A model generated the notes under the pieces. That model was not told where the DNA came from. It made no database searches and saw only the letters and a list, made by a program, of their open reading frames with translations. Shown here piece by piece: positions 7,750 to 16,466 of a stretch of DNA of 64,000 bases. How positions within the stretch are numbered: position 1 is the stretch's first letter; every line of letters starts with the position of its first letter. The stretch is from Planctomycetota bacterium (GTDB lineage Bacteria; Planctomycetota; UBA1135; GCA-002686595): positions 82,536 through 146,535 of the forward strand of contig JADJNY010000011.1 of NCBI GenBank assembly GCA_016714045.1, written 5' to 3'. The position numbers were made by a program, and so were the translations under genes.

Positions 7750-8265
7750 ATGGCCATGAAAGGCATGCGCTACATCGACGGCGTCGAGGCCCAGGACATC
7801 CAGGGCATCACGGAGACGCTCGTCAAGGTCAACCGTTCGGCTGCGGTCGTGAAGGGCGGTCGGCGATTCTCCTTCGCCGCGCTCTCCGTCAGCGGCAACA
7901 AGGCCGGCGTCGTCGGCTACGGCTTCGGGAAGTCGCGCCAGGTTCCGGGCGCGATCGAGAAGGCCGCTCGCGACGGTCGCAAGCACCTGATGCGCGTCCC
8001 TCTGACCTCGTCGGGAACGATCCCGCACACGGTCGAGGGGTTCTTCAGCGCCTCGAAGGTGCGCCTGCTCCCCGCTTCGCCGGGTACGGGCATCATCGCG
8101 TGCCCCTCGGTTCGCGCGGTTTGCGAACAGGCGGGCATCAAGGACATCCTCACCAAGGCCTACGGTTCTCCGAACCCGGTCAACCTCGTCAAGGCCACCT
8201 TGGCCGCGCTCGCCGAGCTCCGCACGCCCGAGCGTGTCGCCGAACTCCGCGGCGTGAAGCTCTGA
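7750..8265 (+). CDS. rpsE: Ribosomal protein uS5
   Basis: uS5 helps set decoding fidelity and mRNA entry. It has 171 residues from ATG 7750, with the double-stranded RNA-binding region 'KVNRSAAVVKGGRRFSFAAL', 'GYGFGKSRQVPGAIEKA' and 'AGIKDILTKAYGSPNPVNLV'. The next gene is rplO at a 16-base gap; rpmD (uL30), which usually separates them, is absent. Confidence 0.97.
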   Translation: MAMKGMRYIDGVEAQDIQGITETLVKVNRSAAVVKGGRRFSFAALSVSGNKAGVVGYGFGKSRQVPGAIEKAARDGRKHLMRVPLTSSGTIPHTVEGFFSASKVRLLPASPGTGIIACPSVRAVCEQAGIKDILTKAYGSPNPVNLVKATLAALAELRTPERVAELRGVKL

Positions 8266-8281
8266 GAGCACGAAGGATCCC

Positions 8282-8761
8282 ATGGACCTCCGCACCGTCA
8301 CACAGAAGGGCATCAAGTACCCCGACCGCAAGCGCGTCGGCCGTGGCCCTGGCTCCGGACTCGGCAAGACCGCCGCGCGCGGTCACAAGGGTTGGGGCCA
8401 GCGCTCGGGCACGAGCCGCCGTCCCGGCTACGAGGGCGGTCAGATGCCGATCTACCGCCGCGTGCCGAAGCGCGGCTTCACGAACGCGCGCTTCCGTACG
8501 CAGTACACGATCGTGAACGTCGACCTCCTCGACTCGTTTGCCGACGGCGCGACCGTCGACCTCGAGTCGATCCTGGCGAAGGGCCTCACGAGCAAGGTCT
8601 CGAACCTGCTCAAGGTCCTCGGCGACGGCGAGCTCAAGAAGAAGCTCACCGTCCGCGCCCAGAAGTTCAGCAAGACCGCCGCCGAGAAGATCCAGAAGGC
8701 GGGAGGCAGCGTCGTGCTGCTTGAAGAGTCCGGCCGCGAAACCGCGGCGAACCCTTCCTGA
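8282..8761 (+). CDS. rplO: Ribosomal protein uL15
   Basis: uL15 is a late 50S assembly protein. It has 159 residues with the glycine/arginine-rich N-terminus 'KRVGRGPGSGLGKTAARGHK' and 'GYEGGQMPIYRRVPKRGF', then the globular C-terminal domain with 'VRAQKFSKTAAEKIQKAGG'. The secY start lies 19 bases after its stop. Confidence 0.97.
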   Translation: MDLRTVTQKGIKYPDRKRVGRGPGSGLGKTAARGHKGWGQRSGTSRRPGYEGGQMPIYRRVPKRGFTNARFRTQYTIVNVDLLDSFADGATVDLESILAKGLTSKVSNLLKVLGDGELKKKLTVRAQKFSKTAAEKIQKAGGSVVLLEESGRETAANPS

Positions 8762-8780
8762 GGAACAGGCGGAGGCCCCC

Positions 8781-10100
8781 GTGAACAACTTCCTGCAGCT
8801 CTTCCGGATCCCGGAGACCAAGAACCGGATCCTCCTCACGCTGGGGCTGCTCATGATCGAGCGTCTGGGTTTCCAGATCCCCATCCCGGGGATGGACCCG
8901 ACCTTCCTCAACTCGCAGCGCGACTCGGGGGCGCTGTTCGGGTTGATGAGCGCCTTCTCCGGAGGGCAGCTCGGTCAAGCGACGATCTTCTCGCTGGGCA
9001 TCATGCCCTACATCTCCGCGTCGATCATCTTCTCCATGCTGACGAAGATCTCGCCGGCGATGGAGGCGGTCGCCAAGGAGGGCGCGGCTGGCCAGAAGAA
9101 GATCAATCAGTGGACGCGCCTCGCGTCCGTCCCGATCGCAATGATCCAAGCGATCGTCATCTACGCGACGGTCTTCCTGCCGCACCAGGAGATGATCTCT
9201 CCGGACATGCAGCAGAGCCCGCTGCTCCTGGGAGTCGTCGTCGTTCTCTCGATCGTCGCCGGGTCGCTGGTCGTCATGTGGCTCGGCGAGCTGATCACCG
9301 AGTTCGGCGTTGGCAACGGGGCCTCGCTGATCATCATGGCGGGCATCATCTCGCGCATCCCGCACGCGCTCTACACGATCTACGAGGATCCCGAGTTCTG
9401 GGAGACGCTGCTCTTCCTGGCCGCGATCTGGAGCGTCACGGTGCTCGGGGTCGTCTTCATCCACAAGGGTGCGCGCCGCGTCCCGGTGCAGTACGCGCGC
9501 CTGCAGCGCGGGTCGAAGGTCTACGGCGGTCAGCGCCACTTCCTGCCGCTGAAGATCAACATGGCGGGCGTGATGCCCATCGTGTTCGCCTCGGTGATCT
9601 TCATCATCCCCGCGATCGTGTTCAACTGGCTCGGCTGGGCGGATCTCAAGACGATCTTCTCGACGCCGACCGGCTTCGTGCACGTGTCGATGTATGTCGC
9701 GCTGGTCTTCTTCTTCTGCTTCTTCTGGAACCGCCTGATGTTCCAGCCGCACGAGATCGCCGACAACCTGCGCGAGCACGGCTCGTTCATCCCCGGGATC
9801 CGTCCGGGCGCGCGCACGGCCGAGTTCCTGGATCACACGCTGACGCGCATCACACTCGCGGGTGCCGCCTTCCTGTCCGTGATCGCGATCGCTCCGGCCT
9901 TCGTGACGCAGAACCAGTCCATGCCGCAGGACATGCGCTACTTCCTCGGCGGCACGTCCGTGCTCATCGTCGTCGGTGTGGCGCTCGAGCTCGTCGATCG
10001 GCTCAACGCGCAGCTCGTCATGCGCAACTACGACGGCTTTATGAAGTCGACCGGCACCGGTTGGACGCAGAAGCCCCCGCAGGGAGGCATGCAAGGCTGA
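8781..10100 (+). CDS. secY: Preprotein translocase channel subunit SecY
   Basis: SecY is the inner-membrane pore of the Sec translocon (with SecE and SecG), used by SecA-driven export and by SRP-directed insertion. It has 439 residues with ten hydrophobic segments. Signatures include 'SLGIMPYISASIIFSMLTKI' (TM2 region), 'GVGNGASLIIMAGI' and the cytosolic loop 'LREHGSFIPGIRPG'. GTG 8781 is the start; GGCGGAGG (8768-8775) lies five bases before it and an Asn-Asn-Phe start is typical. The stop overlaps adk (TGATG). The small-RNA partner for insertion is encoded at 25514. Confidence 0.98.
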   Translation: MNNFLQLFRIPETKNRILLTLGLLMIERLGFQIPIPGMDPTFLNSQRDSGALFGLMSAFSGGQLGQATIFSLGIMPYISASIIFSMLTKISPAMEAVAKEGAAGQKKINQWTRLASVPIAMIQAIVIYATVFLPHQEMISPDMQQSPLLLGVVVVLSIVAGSLVVMWLGELITEFGVGNGASLIIMAGIISRIPHALYTIYEDPEFWETLLFLAAIWSVTVLGVVFIHKGARRVPVQYARLQRGSKVYGGQRHFLPLKINMAGVMPIVFASVIFIIPAIVFNWLGWADLKTIFSTPTGFVHVSMYVALVFFFCFFWNRLMFQPHEIADNLREHGSFIPGIRPGARTAEFLDHTLTRITLAGAAFLSVIAIAPAFVTQNQSMPQDMRYFLGGTSVLIVVGVALELVDRLNAQLVMRNYDGFMKSTGTGWTQKPPQGGMQG

Positions 10101-10765
10101 TGACGCGCGTGCTGATCCTCTTCGGGCCCCCCGGTGCGGGGAAGGGAACCCAGGCGAGCCGACTCTCGGCCGCCCTGGCGCTCCCGCACGTCTCGACGGG
10201 GGATCTGTTCCGCGAGAACCGCGCGAAGGGCACGCCGCTCGGCAAGAAGGCCCAGACGTTCATGGACGCCGGGCAACTCGTGCCGGACGACGTGGTGCTC
10301 GACATGCTGTTCGATCGCACTTCGAAGTCGGACTGCCGCGAGGGTTACCTTCTCGACGGTTTCCCGCGGACCATCCCGCAGGCGGAGGCGCTGTCGAAGC
10401 GACTCGCCGCGACGGACCGGGTTTCGGTGCTGAATCTGATCGTGCCCGACGACGTGCTCTTGGAGCGCATCACGGGGCGCCGTAGCTGCAAGGCGTGTTC
10501 GAACGTGCACCACGTGCGCACCGCTCCGCCCAAGGCTCCCGGCCGCTGCGACAAGTGCGGTGGGGAACTCGTCCAGCGCACCGACGACACGACCGAGGTC
10601 TTCGGCAAGCGCCTCTCGGTATACCGCCAGCAGACACAGCCCTTGGAGGGTTGGTATGGTCGGGCGGGGAACTTGGTCAACGTCGACGGCAATCGTGCTC
10701 CCGACGTGGTCTTCGAGGAGTTGCGCCAGAAGGCCTTCCCCGAACAGCGTGGAGGGAGAGTCTGA
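10100..10765 (+). CDS. adk: Adenylate kinase, zinc-lid type
   Basis: Catalyses ATP + AMP = 2 ADP in the cytosol. It has 221 residues: P-loop 'GPPGAGKGT' (9-17), NMP-binding 'STGDLFRENRAKGTPLG', 'DGFPRTIPQAEAL' (87-98), and a lid with Cys130, Cys133, Cys150 and Cys153 that should hold structural zinc, as in Gram-positive-type enzymes. It overlaps secY and infA by one base each. map (methionine aminopeptidase), commonly next, is missing here. Confidence 0.98.
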   Translation: MTRVLILFGPPGAGKGTQASRLSAALALPHVSTGDLFRENRAKGTPLGKKAQTFMDAGQLVPDDVVLDMLFDRTSKSDCREGYLLDGFPRTIPQAEALSKRLAATDRVSVLNLIVPDDVLLERITGRRSCKACSNVHHVRTAPPKAPGRCDKCGGELVQRTDDTTEVFGKRLSVYRQQTQPLEGWYGRAGNLVNVDGNRAPDVVFEELRQKAFPEQRGGRV

Positions 10766-11001
10766 TGGCCAAGGAAGAACCGATCACCGTCGAGGCGATC
10801 GTGACGGAGTCGCTGCCCAACGCGCGGTTCCGAGCTCGTCTCGAGTCGGGGCACGAGATTCTCGCGCACGTCAGCGGCAAGATGCGCATGCACTACATCC
10901 GCATCCTGCCCGGAGACAAGATCACGGTCGAGATGTCGCCGTACGACCTCACCAAGGGCCGCATCATCTGCCGCGGTGAGCGGCGCAACAAACAAGGATA
11001 G
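10765..11001 (+). CDS. infA: Translation initiation factor IF-1
   Basis: IF-1 occupies the 30S A site during initiation. It is a 78-residue OB-fold protein: 'KEEPITVEAIVTESLPNARF', 'HVSGKMRMHYIRILPGDKI' and 'SPYDLTKGRIICR'. Its ATG overlaps the adk TGA by one base; GGAGGG is just upstream. Confidence 0.97.
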   Translation: MAKEEPITVEAIVTESLPNARFRARLESGHEILAHVSGKMRMHYIRILPGDKITVEMSPYDLTKGRIICRGERRNKQG

Positions 11002-11005
11002 GATC

Positions 11006-11119
11006 ATGAAGGTTCGCTCCAGCGTTCGGCGCATGTGCGCCCACTGCAAGCTCGTCCGCCGGCGCGGCGTGCTGCGGGTGATCTGCACGGAACCGCGCCA
11101 CAAGCAGCGCCAGGGCTGA
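11006..11119 (+). CDS. rpmJ: Ribosomal protein bL36, zinc-ribbon form
   Basis: A 37-residue 50S protein. It starts 'MKVRSSVRRMCAHC' with Cys11, Cys14, Cys27 and His32 as the zinc ligands and ends 'RHKQRQG'. It sits four bases after infA and before rpsM, its standard place. It is shorter than usual gene-finding cut-offs and is easily missed. Confidence 0.95.
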   Translation: MKVRSSVRRMCAHCKLVRRRGVLRVICTEPRHKQRQG

Positions 11120-11150
11120 GCCCGGGCCCACGAAGACAAGGAACGTTTCC

Positions 11151-11534
11151 ATGCCGCGTGTCATTGGTGTCGACATCCCCCCGAACAAGCGCCTCGAGAT
11201 TGCGCTTCAGTACATCTATGGCGTTGGAGGTACCACCTCCAAGAAGGCCTGCGCCGCCCTCAAGCTCGATCCGGGCATGAAGTCGCGCGACCTGACGGAA
11301 GAGCAACTCGCCATGATCGCGTCGTACCTCCAGAAGGAGTACGCGGTCGAGGGTCAGCTCCGTCGCCAGATCTCCGCGAACATCTCGCGCCTGCGCGAGA
11401 TCGGCTGCTACCGCGGCATGCGCCATCGTCGCGGACTCCCCGTCCGCGGTCAGCGCACGCGCACGAACGCGCGCACGCGCAAGGGACCGCGCAAGACGGT
11501 CGCCGGCAAGAAGTCCGTGAAGGGAATGAAGTAA
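11151..11534 (+). CDS. rpsM: Ribosomal protein uS13
   Basis: uS13 forms intersubunit bridges B1a/B1b and touches P-site tRNA. It has 127 residues, with 'PRVIGVDIPPNKRLEIALQY', the helix-two-turn-helix 'IYGVGGTTSKKACAAL', 'CYRGMRHRRGLPVRGQRT' and 'TNARTRKGPRKTVAGKK'. GGAACG precedes the ATG by eight bases, a modest ribosome-binding site. Confidence 0.98.
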   Translation: MPRVIGVDIPPNKRLEIALQYIYGVGGTTSKKACAALKLDPGMKSRDLTEEQLAMIASYLQKEYAVEGQLRRQISANISRLREIGCYRGMRHRRGLPVRGQRTRTNARTRKGPRKTVAGKKSVKGMK

Positions 11535-11537
11535 GCC

Positions 11538-11990
11538 ATGGCCAAGGAAACGACTGCACCCGCCGACAAGGCCGACAAGCCGGCCGAGAAGGGCGCCGCT
11601 GGCGCGCCCGCAAAGGCCCCGAAGTCGAAGAAGGGCAAGAAGGTCGACGCGCGCGCGCTTGCGCACGTCAAGGCGACCTTCAACAACACCCTGGTCACGA
11701 TCACGACCTACGCCGGCGAGGTCATCTCGACGGGTTCGGCGGGCATCGTGGGCTTCAAGGGCACGCGCAAGTCGACGCCGTTCGCCGCGCAGCGCGCTGC
11801 CGAGCAGGCCGCGTCGGTCGCGATGCGCTACGGCGTTCGCGAGGTCGAGGTCAAGGTGAAGGGCGCCGGCTCGGGTCGCGAGTCCGCCGTTCGCGCGCTC
11901 TCGAACACGGGTCTCAAGGTGCTCACGCTCGAGGACGTGACCCCGCTGCCCCACAACGGCTGCCGTGCGCGCAAGCGTCGCCGCGTTTGA
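11538..11990 (+). CDS. rpsK: Ribosomal protein uS11 with charged N-terminal extension
   Basis: uS11 lies on the 30S platform and contacts the anti-Shine-Dalgarno region. Core signatures: 'HVKATFNNTLVTITTYAGEV', 'GFKGTRKSTPFAAQRAAEQA' and 'DVTPLPHNGCRARKRRRV'. The first ~38 residues are a Lys/Ala/Pro/Asp-rich extension, bringing the length to 150 against ~129 in E. coli. It starts three bases after rpsM. Confidence 0.97.
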   Translation: MAKETTAPADKADKPAEKGAAGAPAKAPKSKKGKKVDARALAHVKATFNNTLVTITTYAGEVISTGSAGIVGFKGTRKSTPFAAQRAAEQAASVAMRYGVREVEVKVKGAGSGRESAVRALSNTGLKVLTLEDVTPLPHNGCRARKRRRV

Positions 11991-12020
11991 TCCCCGGATT
12001 CCCTATCAGGTGACGAGTAC

Positions 12021-12647
12021 ATGACCCGCATCATCGCCGACAAGTGCAAGCTCTGCCGCCGTGAAGGCATGAAGCTGTTCCTCAAGGGACAGCGCTGCTT
12101 TACGGAGAAGTGTGCCCTTTCCCGCCGTGACTATCCGCCCGGCGTCCACGCGCAGAAGCGCGCGAAGCTGACCGAGTACGGGGTCCGCCTCCGCGAAAAG
12201 CAGAAGCTCAAGCGCATCTACGGTGTGCACGAAGCCAAGTTCAAGCGCTACTTCCAGGAGGCCGAACGCCTCAAGGGCAACACGGGTGAGAACCTGATGA
12301 TGTTGCTGGAGCGGCGACTGGACAACGTCGTGCTCGCGAGCGGGTTCGCCCTCTCGCGCAACCATGCGCGCCAGTTGATCAACCACGGACACTTCACCGT
12401 GAACGGCCGCAAGGTCGACGTGTGCAGCTTCCAGGTCCGCCCGGGCGACGTCATCACGCCGGCCTCGAAGGAGGCCACGAAGAAGATCGTCAGCGAGGCG
12501 ATCGAAGTGAACAAGCAGCAGACCGTTCCCGCGTGGATCGAGGTCAAGGCCGACGCGCTCACTTCGCGCATCGTCGCCGTGCCTCGCCGCGAGGACGTGC
12601 CGCACCCGATCCAGGAACAGCTGATCATCGAGCTCTGCTCGAAGTAG
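12021..12647 (+). CDS. rpsD: Ribosomal protein uS4, zinc form
   Basis: uS4 nucleates 30S assembly and in E. coli represses the alpha operon. It has 208 residues. The N-terminus holds Cys9, Cys12, Cys26 and Cys31, the zinc-binding variant. Then come 'QKLKRIYGVHEAKFKRYFQE', 'MMLLERRLDNVVLASGFA' and the S4 RNA-binding domain 'ARQLINHGHFTVNGRKVDV'. It is followed by 143 bases without a gene before rpoA. Confidence 0.98.
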   Translation: MTRIIADKCKLCRREGMKLFLKGQRCFTEKCALSRRDYPPGVHAQKRAKLTEYGVRLREKQKLKRIYGVHEAKFKRYFQEAERLKGNTGENLMMLLERRLDNVVLASGFALSRNHARQLINHGHFTVNGRKVDVCSFQVRPGDVITPASKEATKKIVSEAIEVNKQQTVPAWIEVKADALTSRIVAVPRREDVPHPIQEQLIIELCSK

Positions 12648-12790
12648 TCGCATCGAAGCAGTCACGACGCGCAGGCTGAAGAGGAGGTGCGCGGACGAGG
12701 AGGAGACCCTCGTTCGCTCACGCTCGAAACGGCCTGCGCGCTCGACGTAGAAACGACCTCCGCAAACGTCTCCATCGGAGAACCAAGACC

Positions 12791-13783
12791 ATGAGGATTC
12801 GCTGGCGCAATTTCGAGCTGCCCTCCAAGGTGCAGCCCGACACCGAGACGCTCTCCAACACCTTCGGCCGCTTCGCGATCGAACCGTTTGAGCGCGGCTT
12901 CGGTCACACGATCGGCAACGGCCTCCGCCGCGTGCTGCTCTCCTCGATCGAGGGGACCGCCGTGGCCACCGTGAAGATCGAGGGGGCTCAGCACGCGTTC
13001 GACACGCTCGAGGGCGTGTACGAAGACGTCACGGACATCATCCTGAACCTGAAGCGCCTGCGCGTGGCGTGGGAAGGTCAGAACCAGATCACCTGCCGCC
13101 TCTCGAAGAAGGGCAAGGGCGCCGTCACCGGAGCCGACCTCCAGTGCGAAGGGGATGCTCAGGTAGCCAACCGCGACCTGGTCATCTGCAGCCTCACCGG
13201 CGAGCGTCCCTTCCAGTGCGAGATCACGCTCAAGAAAGGGCGTGGGTACATCCCGGCGGAAGAGAATATGAGCGAGACCATGCCGCTGGGTACGATCCCG
13301 GTGGACTCGATCTTCTCGCCGGTCCTCCGCGTCCGCTACTCGATCGAGGCGACGCGCGTCGGCAAACTGACGAACTACGATCGCCTCCTGCTCGAGATCT
13401 GGACCGACGGGACGATCACGCCCGAGTTGGCGCTCGTCGAGTCGGCCAAGATCTACCGCAAGCACCTGAACCCGTTTGTGCTGTTCAGCTCGAGCCGCGA
13501 CGAGAGCCCGGTCGTCGAGGACCCCTCGACCTCCGAGTTCAACCGCAAGAACCGCGAGACGAGCGAGCTCCTGAGCATCCTGACGCAGCCGATCGCGGTG
13601 CTCGAACTCTCCGTGCGCGCGCGGAACTGCCTGGACGGTGCGAACATCCAGACCCTGCGCGATCTGTGCAGGATGAGCGAAAACGAGGTCATGAACCTCA
13701 AGAACCTCGGCAAGACCAGCCTGACCGAGATCAAGAACAAGCTCGCCGAGAAGGGCCTCGCGCTGGGAATGAACGTGAACTGA
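12791..13783 (+). CDS. rpoA: RNA polymerase alpha subunit
   Basis: Alpha dimerises to start core polymerase assembly; its C-terminal domain binds UP elements and activators. It has 330 residues. The N-terminal domain (to ~235) has 'PFERGFGHTIGNGLRRVLLS' and 'VHLEGVYEDVTDIILNLK'-type segments; a linker precedes the C-terminal domain, which carries 'ILTQPIAVLELSVRARNCL' and 'LKNLGKTSLTEIKNKLAEKG'. GGAGAA (12777-12782) gives the ribosome-binding site. The 12648-12790 leader could be a regulatory site, but no clear structure was recognised. Confidence 0.98.
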   Translation: MRIRWRNFELPSKVQPDTETLSNTFGRFAIEPFERGFGHTIGNGLRRVLLSSIEGTAVATVKIEGAQHAFDTLEGVYEDVTDIILNLKRLRVAWEGQNQITCRLSKKGKGAVTGADLQCEGDAQVANRDLVICSLTGERPFQCEITLKKGRGYIPAEENMSETMPLGTIPVDSIFSPVLRVRYSIEATRVGKLTNYDRLLLEIWTDGTITPELALVESAKIYRKHLNPFVLFSSSRDESPVVEDPSTSEFNRKNRETSELLSILTQPIAVLELSVRARNCLDGANIQTLRDLCRMSENEVMNLKNLGKTSLTEIKNKLAEKGLALGMNVN

Positions 13784-13822
13784 CGTGGCGCGGGCCGCGT
13801 TTCGATCGAACAGGAGACTGAA

Positions 13823-14257
13823 ATGAGACACCGGGTAGCAGGCAACAAGCTGGGGCGCACCAGCTCCCACCGCGACGCGATGATGCGCAACATGGCGGTC
13901 TCGCTCGTCCTGCACGAGCGCGTCGTGACCACGCCCGCCAAGGCGAAGGTCGTGAAGCCGTTCATGGAGAAGCTGGTCACGATCGCCAAGAAGGGCGACA
14001 TGATCCGTCGTCGACGCGTGTTCGCGCAGCTGCGCGACAAGGCGGCCACGACCAAGATGTTCGCGGTGCTCGGTCCGCGCTTCGCGTCGCGCCCGGGCGG
14101 CTACTGCCGCATCCTGCGCCTCTCGAAGAACCGGCTGGGCGACAACGGCGAGCGCGTGATCCTCGAGTTCGTCGAGCGCTCCGCCAAGGAAGCGCCCGCT
14201 GCCGAGGCACCGGCCGCCGCTCCGGCCAAGGGCAAGAAGCCCGCGGCGAAGGCCTGA
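13823..14257 (+). CDS. rplQ: Ribosomal protein bL17
   Basis: bL17 is a 50S protein near the tunnel exit. It has 'MRHRVAGNKLGRTSSHRDAM', 'NMAVSLVLHERVVTTPAKAK' and 'RFASRPGGYCRILRLSKNRL', followed by an Ala/Pro/Lys tail (from ~residue 122). It has 144 residues. It is the last gene of the ribosomal block; a hairpin terminator follows at 14284. Confidence 0.97.
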   Translation: MRHRVAGNKLGRTSSHRDAMMRNMAVSLVLHERVVTTPAKAKVVKPFMEKLVTIAKKGDMIRRRRVFAQLRDKAATTKMFAVLGPRFASRPGGYCRILRLSKNRLGDNGERVILEFVERSAKEAPAAEAPAAAPAKGKKPAAKA

Positions 14258-14283
14258 TTCAGGCCCGGGGCGTCGATTTCAAT

Positions 14284-14320
14284 CAGCGCCGATCGCGCTT
14301 GCGCGGTCGGCGCTGTTTCG
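14284..14320 (+). terminator. Rho-independent-like terminator of the ribosomal block
   Basis: CAGCGCCGA (14284-14292) pairs with TCGGCGCTG (14307-14315); the loop contains a second GC pairing. TTTCG follows. It lies 27 bases after the rplQ stop. Confidence 0.8.
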
Positions 14321-14423
14321 TTCGTGGGGTCCGCGGGCCCGCGGGGCGTCCGCGTCCCGGGTTGGATATGCTCCTTCCGATCGGCGCGCGCGGGAAGCGT
14401 CGGGGGATCCGGAGTACCCTCCG

Positions 14424-16466
14424 ATGGACATGGCCAGCCGAACTCTGATGCTCGTCGCCGTCCTCGTGAGCGCGCTCCCACTCCAGGCGCAGGTCGTCCG
14501 GCCTCCGGCGACGCCGCTCGCGGTGCACGACCCGGCGTTCTCGATCTGGATGCCCGCGGAGCGTCCCTACGATGCGGATGCCGTGCACGCGGACGGTGCT
14601 AGCAGCGCGCTCACGTGTCTCGTGCGCATCGATGGACGAGCGCGACGCTTGCTCGGGACCCAGCCAGGAGGCGTTCCTCCACTCGAGCAGAAGGGGCGGA
14701 TGATCGGGCCGACCCATTCCGATTGGACCCTCGCCAACGAGCAGGTCGGGATCGCGCTGCAGTTCCTGACGCCCGCGCTCCCGGCCGATCTCGACGTCCT
14801 CGCGCGTCCGGTGTCCTACGTCTCGTTGGCCGTGCGCGTCCTCGACGGGAAGGCGCACCACATCGAGGTCCAGTTCGATGCGGAGGCGTCGATTGCGAGC
14901 CCGGACGCTCCTGAATCGGTCCTCTTCGGCCGCAGCACGGTTCCCGGGGTCGCCGCGCTTCACGCGACGGGGACCGCGGGGAGGCTCTGGCTGGCCGCGA
15001 AGGACTCCGAGGTCAGCGGGTCGAGCTTCGGACCCGTCGCGAAGGCGCGGGTCTCCTTCGTGGAGGGCGCGGCTCTGCCCGCCGACGAGCCGTCCCCGCC
15101 GACCGCCTCGGAGCGCGAGCCGCGCGCGCTCACGCTGCGCCTCGCCTTCGACGTGGGCGGATCGGGCGTGACCCGTCACTCCCTCTGGATCGCGTTCGAG
15201 AGCGCGCGGAGGCCGACGCTCGGCGCCGCGGAGCTGCGCCCGTATTGGCGGCGCAACGGGCTCGACGGCAGCGGCCTGATGGCGCTCGCCGCGCAGGATC
15301 AGGACGCGCTCGAGGCACGCGCGCGCGCGTTCGACTCGGCCTTGCAGACCGACCTCGTCCAACTCGGCGGAAGCGAGTGGGCCAAGCTCGCTGCGCTGGT
15401 TTGGAGGCAGACCCTCGGCGCCGCGAACCTCGCCGTCGACTCGAGCGGCTCGCCCGTGCTCCTTCCGCGCGCAGGCGGGCGACCGGCGCGCACTCTCGAC
15501 GTCGTCGACGGCGCGCCGATCTTCCTCGCGACGAGCCCCGGACTCGCTCGTGCGCTCGCGGCGCCGCTGTTGGAACGCGCGCGCTCACCCGGATGGGACG
15601 TTCCCTTCGCGCCCGTGGTACTCGACGAGCCCGCGCCCGGGCCCGCGCTCGCCGTCGATCCCGAGCGCGTGGCCGCGACCGCAGGGCTGCTCCTGCTCAC
15701 GGCGCAGATCGGCGTCGTGGAGGATCGCGTGCGTTTCGCGGAGCGCTACGCGGACCTGCTCGGGCGCTGGGCCGAGTCCCTCGATCGCATCGGCCTCGAT
15801 GTGGGGGCGCCGAGCGTGTCCGGCGCGAACGTGCTCGCGCCGCTCGACGCGAACGCCGCGCAGCTCAGCGTGCTCGCGCTCGGCGCGTGGAGCCAGATCG
15901 CCGCGAAGCGCGGGCTCGACGCGGAGGCGCGGCGCTACCGCGCGCGTGCAGAGGACCTCGCGCGTGCATGGATCGCGCGCGCGAGTTCGAACGGCGTCGC
16001 GCCGACGCGCCTTGCGCTCGACGCCGAGGGCTCGTGGAGCCAGAGAACGGCGCTCGTGTGGGACCGCCTGCTCGGGCTCGGGCTCTTCCCGGCCGAACTC
16101 GCGACGTCCGAGGCCGCGGCGCTGCGCGCGCGATGGGGGACGCTCGCCGGGACCGCGCTCGACTCGCGCTCGCCGGCGGCGAGCCTCGCGCGCGGGATGT
16201 GGAGCGCCGGCCTCGCGCGCGATCGAGCGGAGTTCGAGGCGCTGGTGAAGCCGCTGCACGCGTGGGTGGGAACGCTGGACGATCGGAGACCGCTCTCCGC
16301 GCGCTACGACGCGCAGTCCGGTCGCTCGCTCGGGAGCGAAGGCGGGATCGAGCTCGGCGCGCTCTTCCTGCGCCTCCTGCAGGATCGAACGGCGCGCGCG
16401 CGCTGGAGCGCGCAGGGCGCGCGCGTGCCCGAGGGACACGCTCCCTACGTCCCGTCGGGGAAGTGA
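14424..16466 (+). CDS. Secreted glutaminase-A-like protein (GtaA/DUF4965 type), divergent
   Basis: 680 residues with a signal peptide (cleavage likely after 'VSALPLQAQ'). It follows the layout of fungal and bacterial GtaA-like proteins: an N-terminal beta domain starting 'RPPATPLAVHDPAFSIWMP', 'EWAKLAALVWRQTLGAANL' with 'RTLDVVDGAPIFLA', and an all-alpha C-terminal domain with 'SWSQRTALVWDRLLGLGLFP' and 'TALDSRSPAASLARGMWSAG'. The family name implies glutamine hydrolysis, but several motifs normally conserved, such as the 'APHDLG' stretch (here 'FAPVVLDEP'), are altered, so activity is uncertain. GGAG (14411-14414) supports ATG 14424; ATG 14430 is possible. It is a monocistronic gene after the ribosomal terminator. 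Confidence 0.7.
   Translation: MDMASRTLMLVAVLVSALPLQAQVVRPPATPLAVHDPAFSIWMPAERPYDADAVHADGASSALTCLVRIDGRARRLLGTQPGGVPPLEQKGRMIGPTHSDWTLANEQVGIALQFLTPALPADLDVLARPVSYVSLAVRVLDGKAHHIEVQFDAEASIASPDAPESVLFGRSTVPGVAALHATGTAGRLWLAAKDSEVSGSSFGPVAKARVSFVEGAALPADEPSPPTASEREPRALTLRLAFDVGGSGVTRHSLWIAFESARRPTLGAAELRPYWRRNGLDGSGLMALAAQDQDALEARARAFDSALQTDLVQLGGSEWAKLAALVWRQTLGAANLAVDSSGSPVLLPRAGGRPARTLDVVDGAPIFLATSPGLARALAAPLLERARSPGWDVPFAPVVLDEPAPGPALAVDPERVAATAGLLLLTAQIGVVEDRVRFAERYADLLGRWAESLDRIGLDVGAPSVSGANVLAPLDANAAQLSVLALGAWSQIAAKRGLDAEARRYRARAEDLARAWIARASSNGVAPTRLALDAEGSWSQRTALVWDRLLGLGLFPAELATSEAAALRARWGTLAGTALDSRSPAASLARGMWSAGLARDRAEFEALVKPLHAWVGTLDDRRPLSARYDAQSGRSLGSEGGIELGALFLRLLQDRTARARWSAQGARVPEGHAPYVPSGK

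Noticed and set aside
14331..14344. CCGCGGGCCCGCGG palindrome before the glutaminase-like gene as an operator.
   Set aside because: Fourteen bases of pure G/C palindrome can arise easily in this composition and no second copy or promoter overlap was seen.
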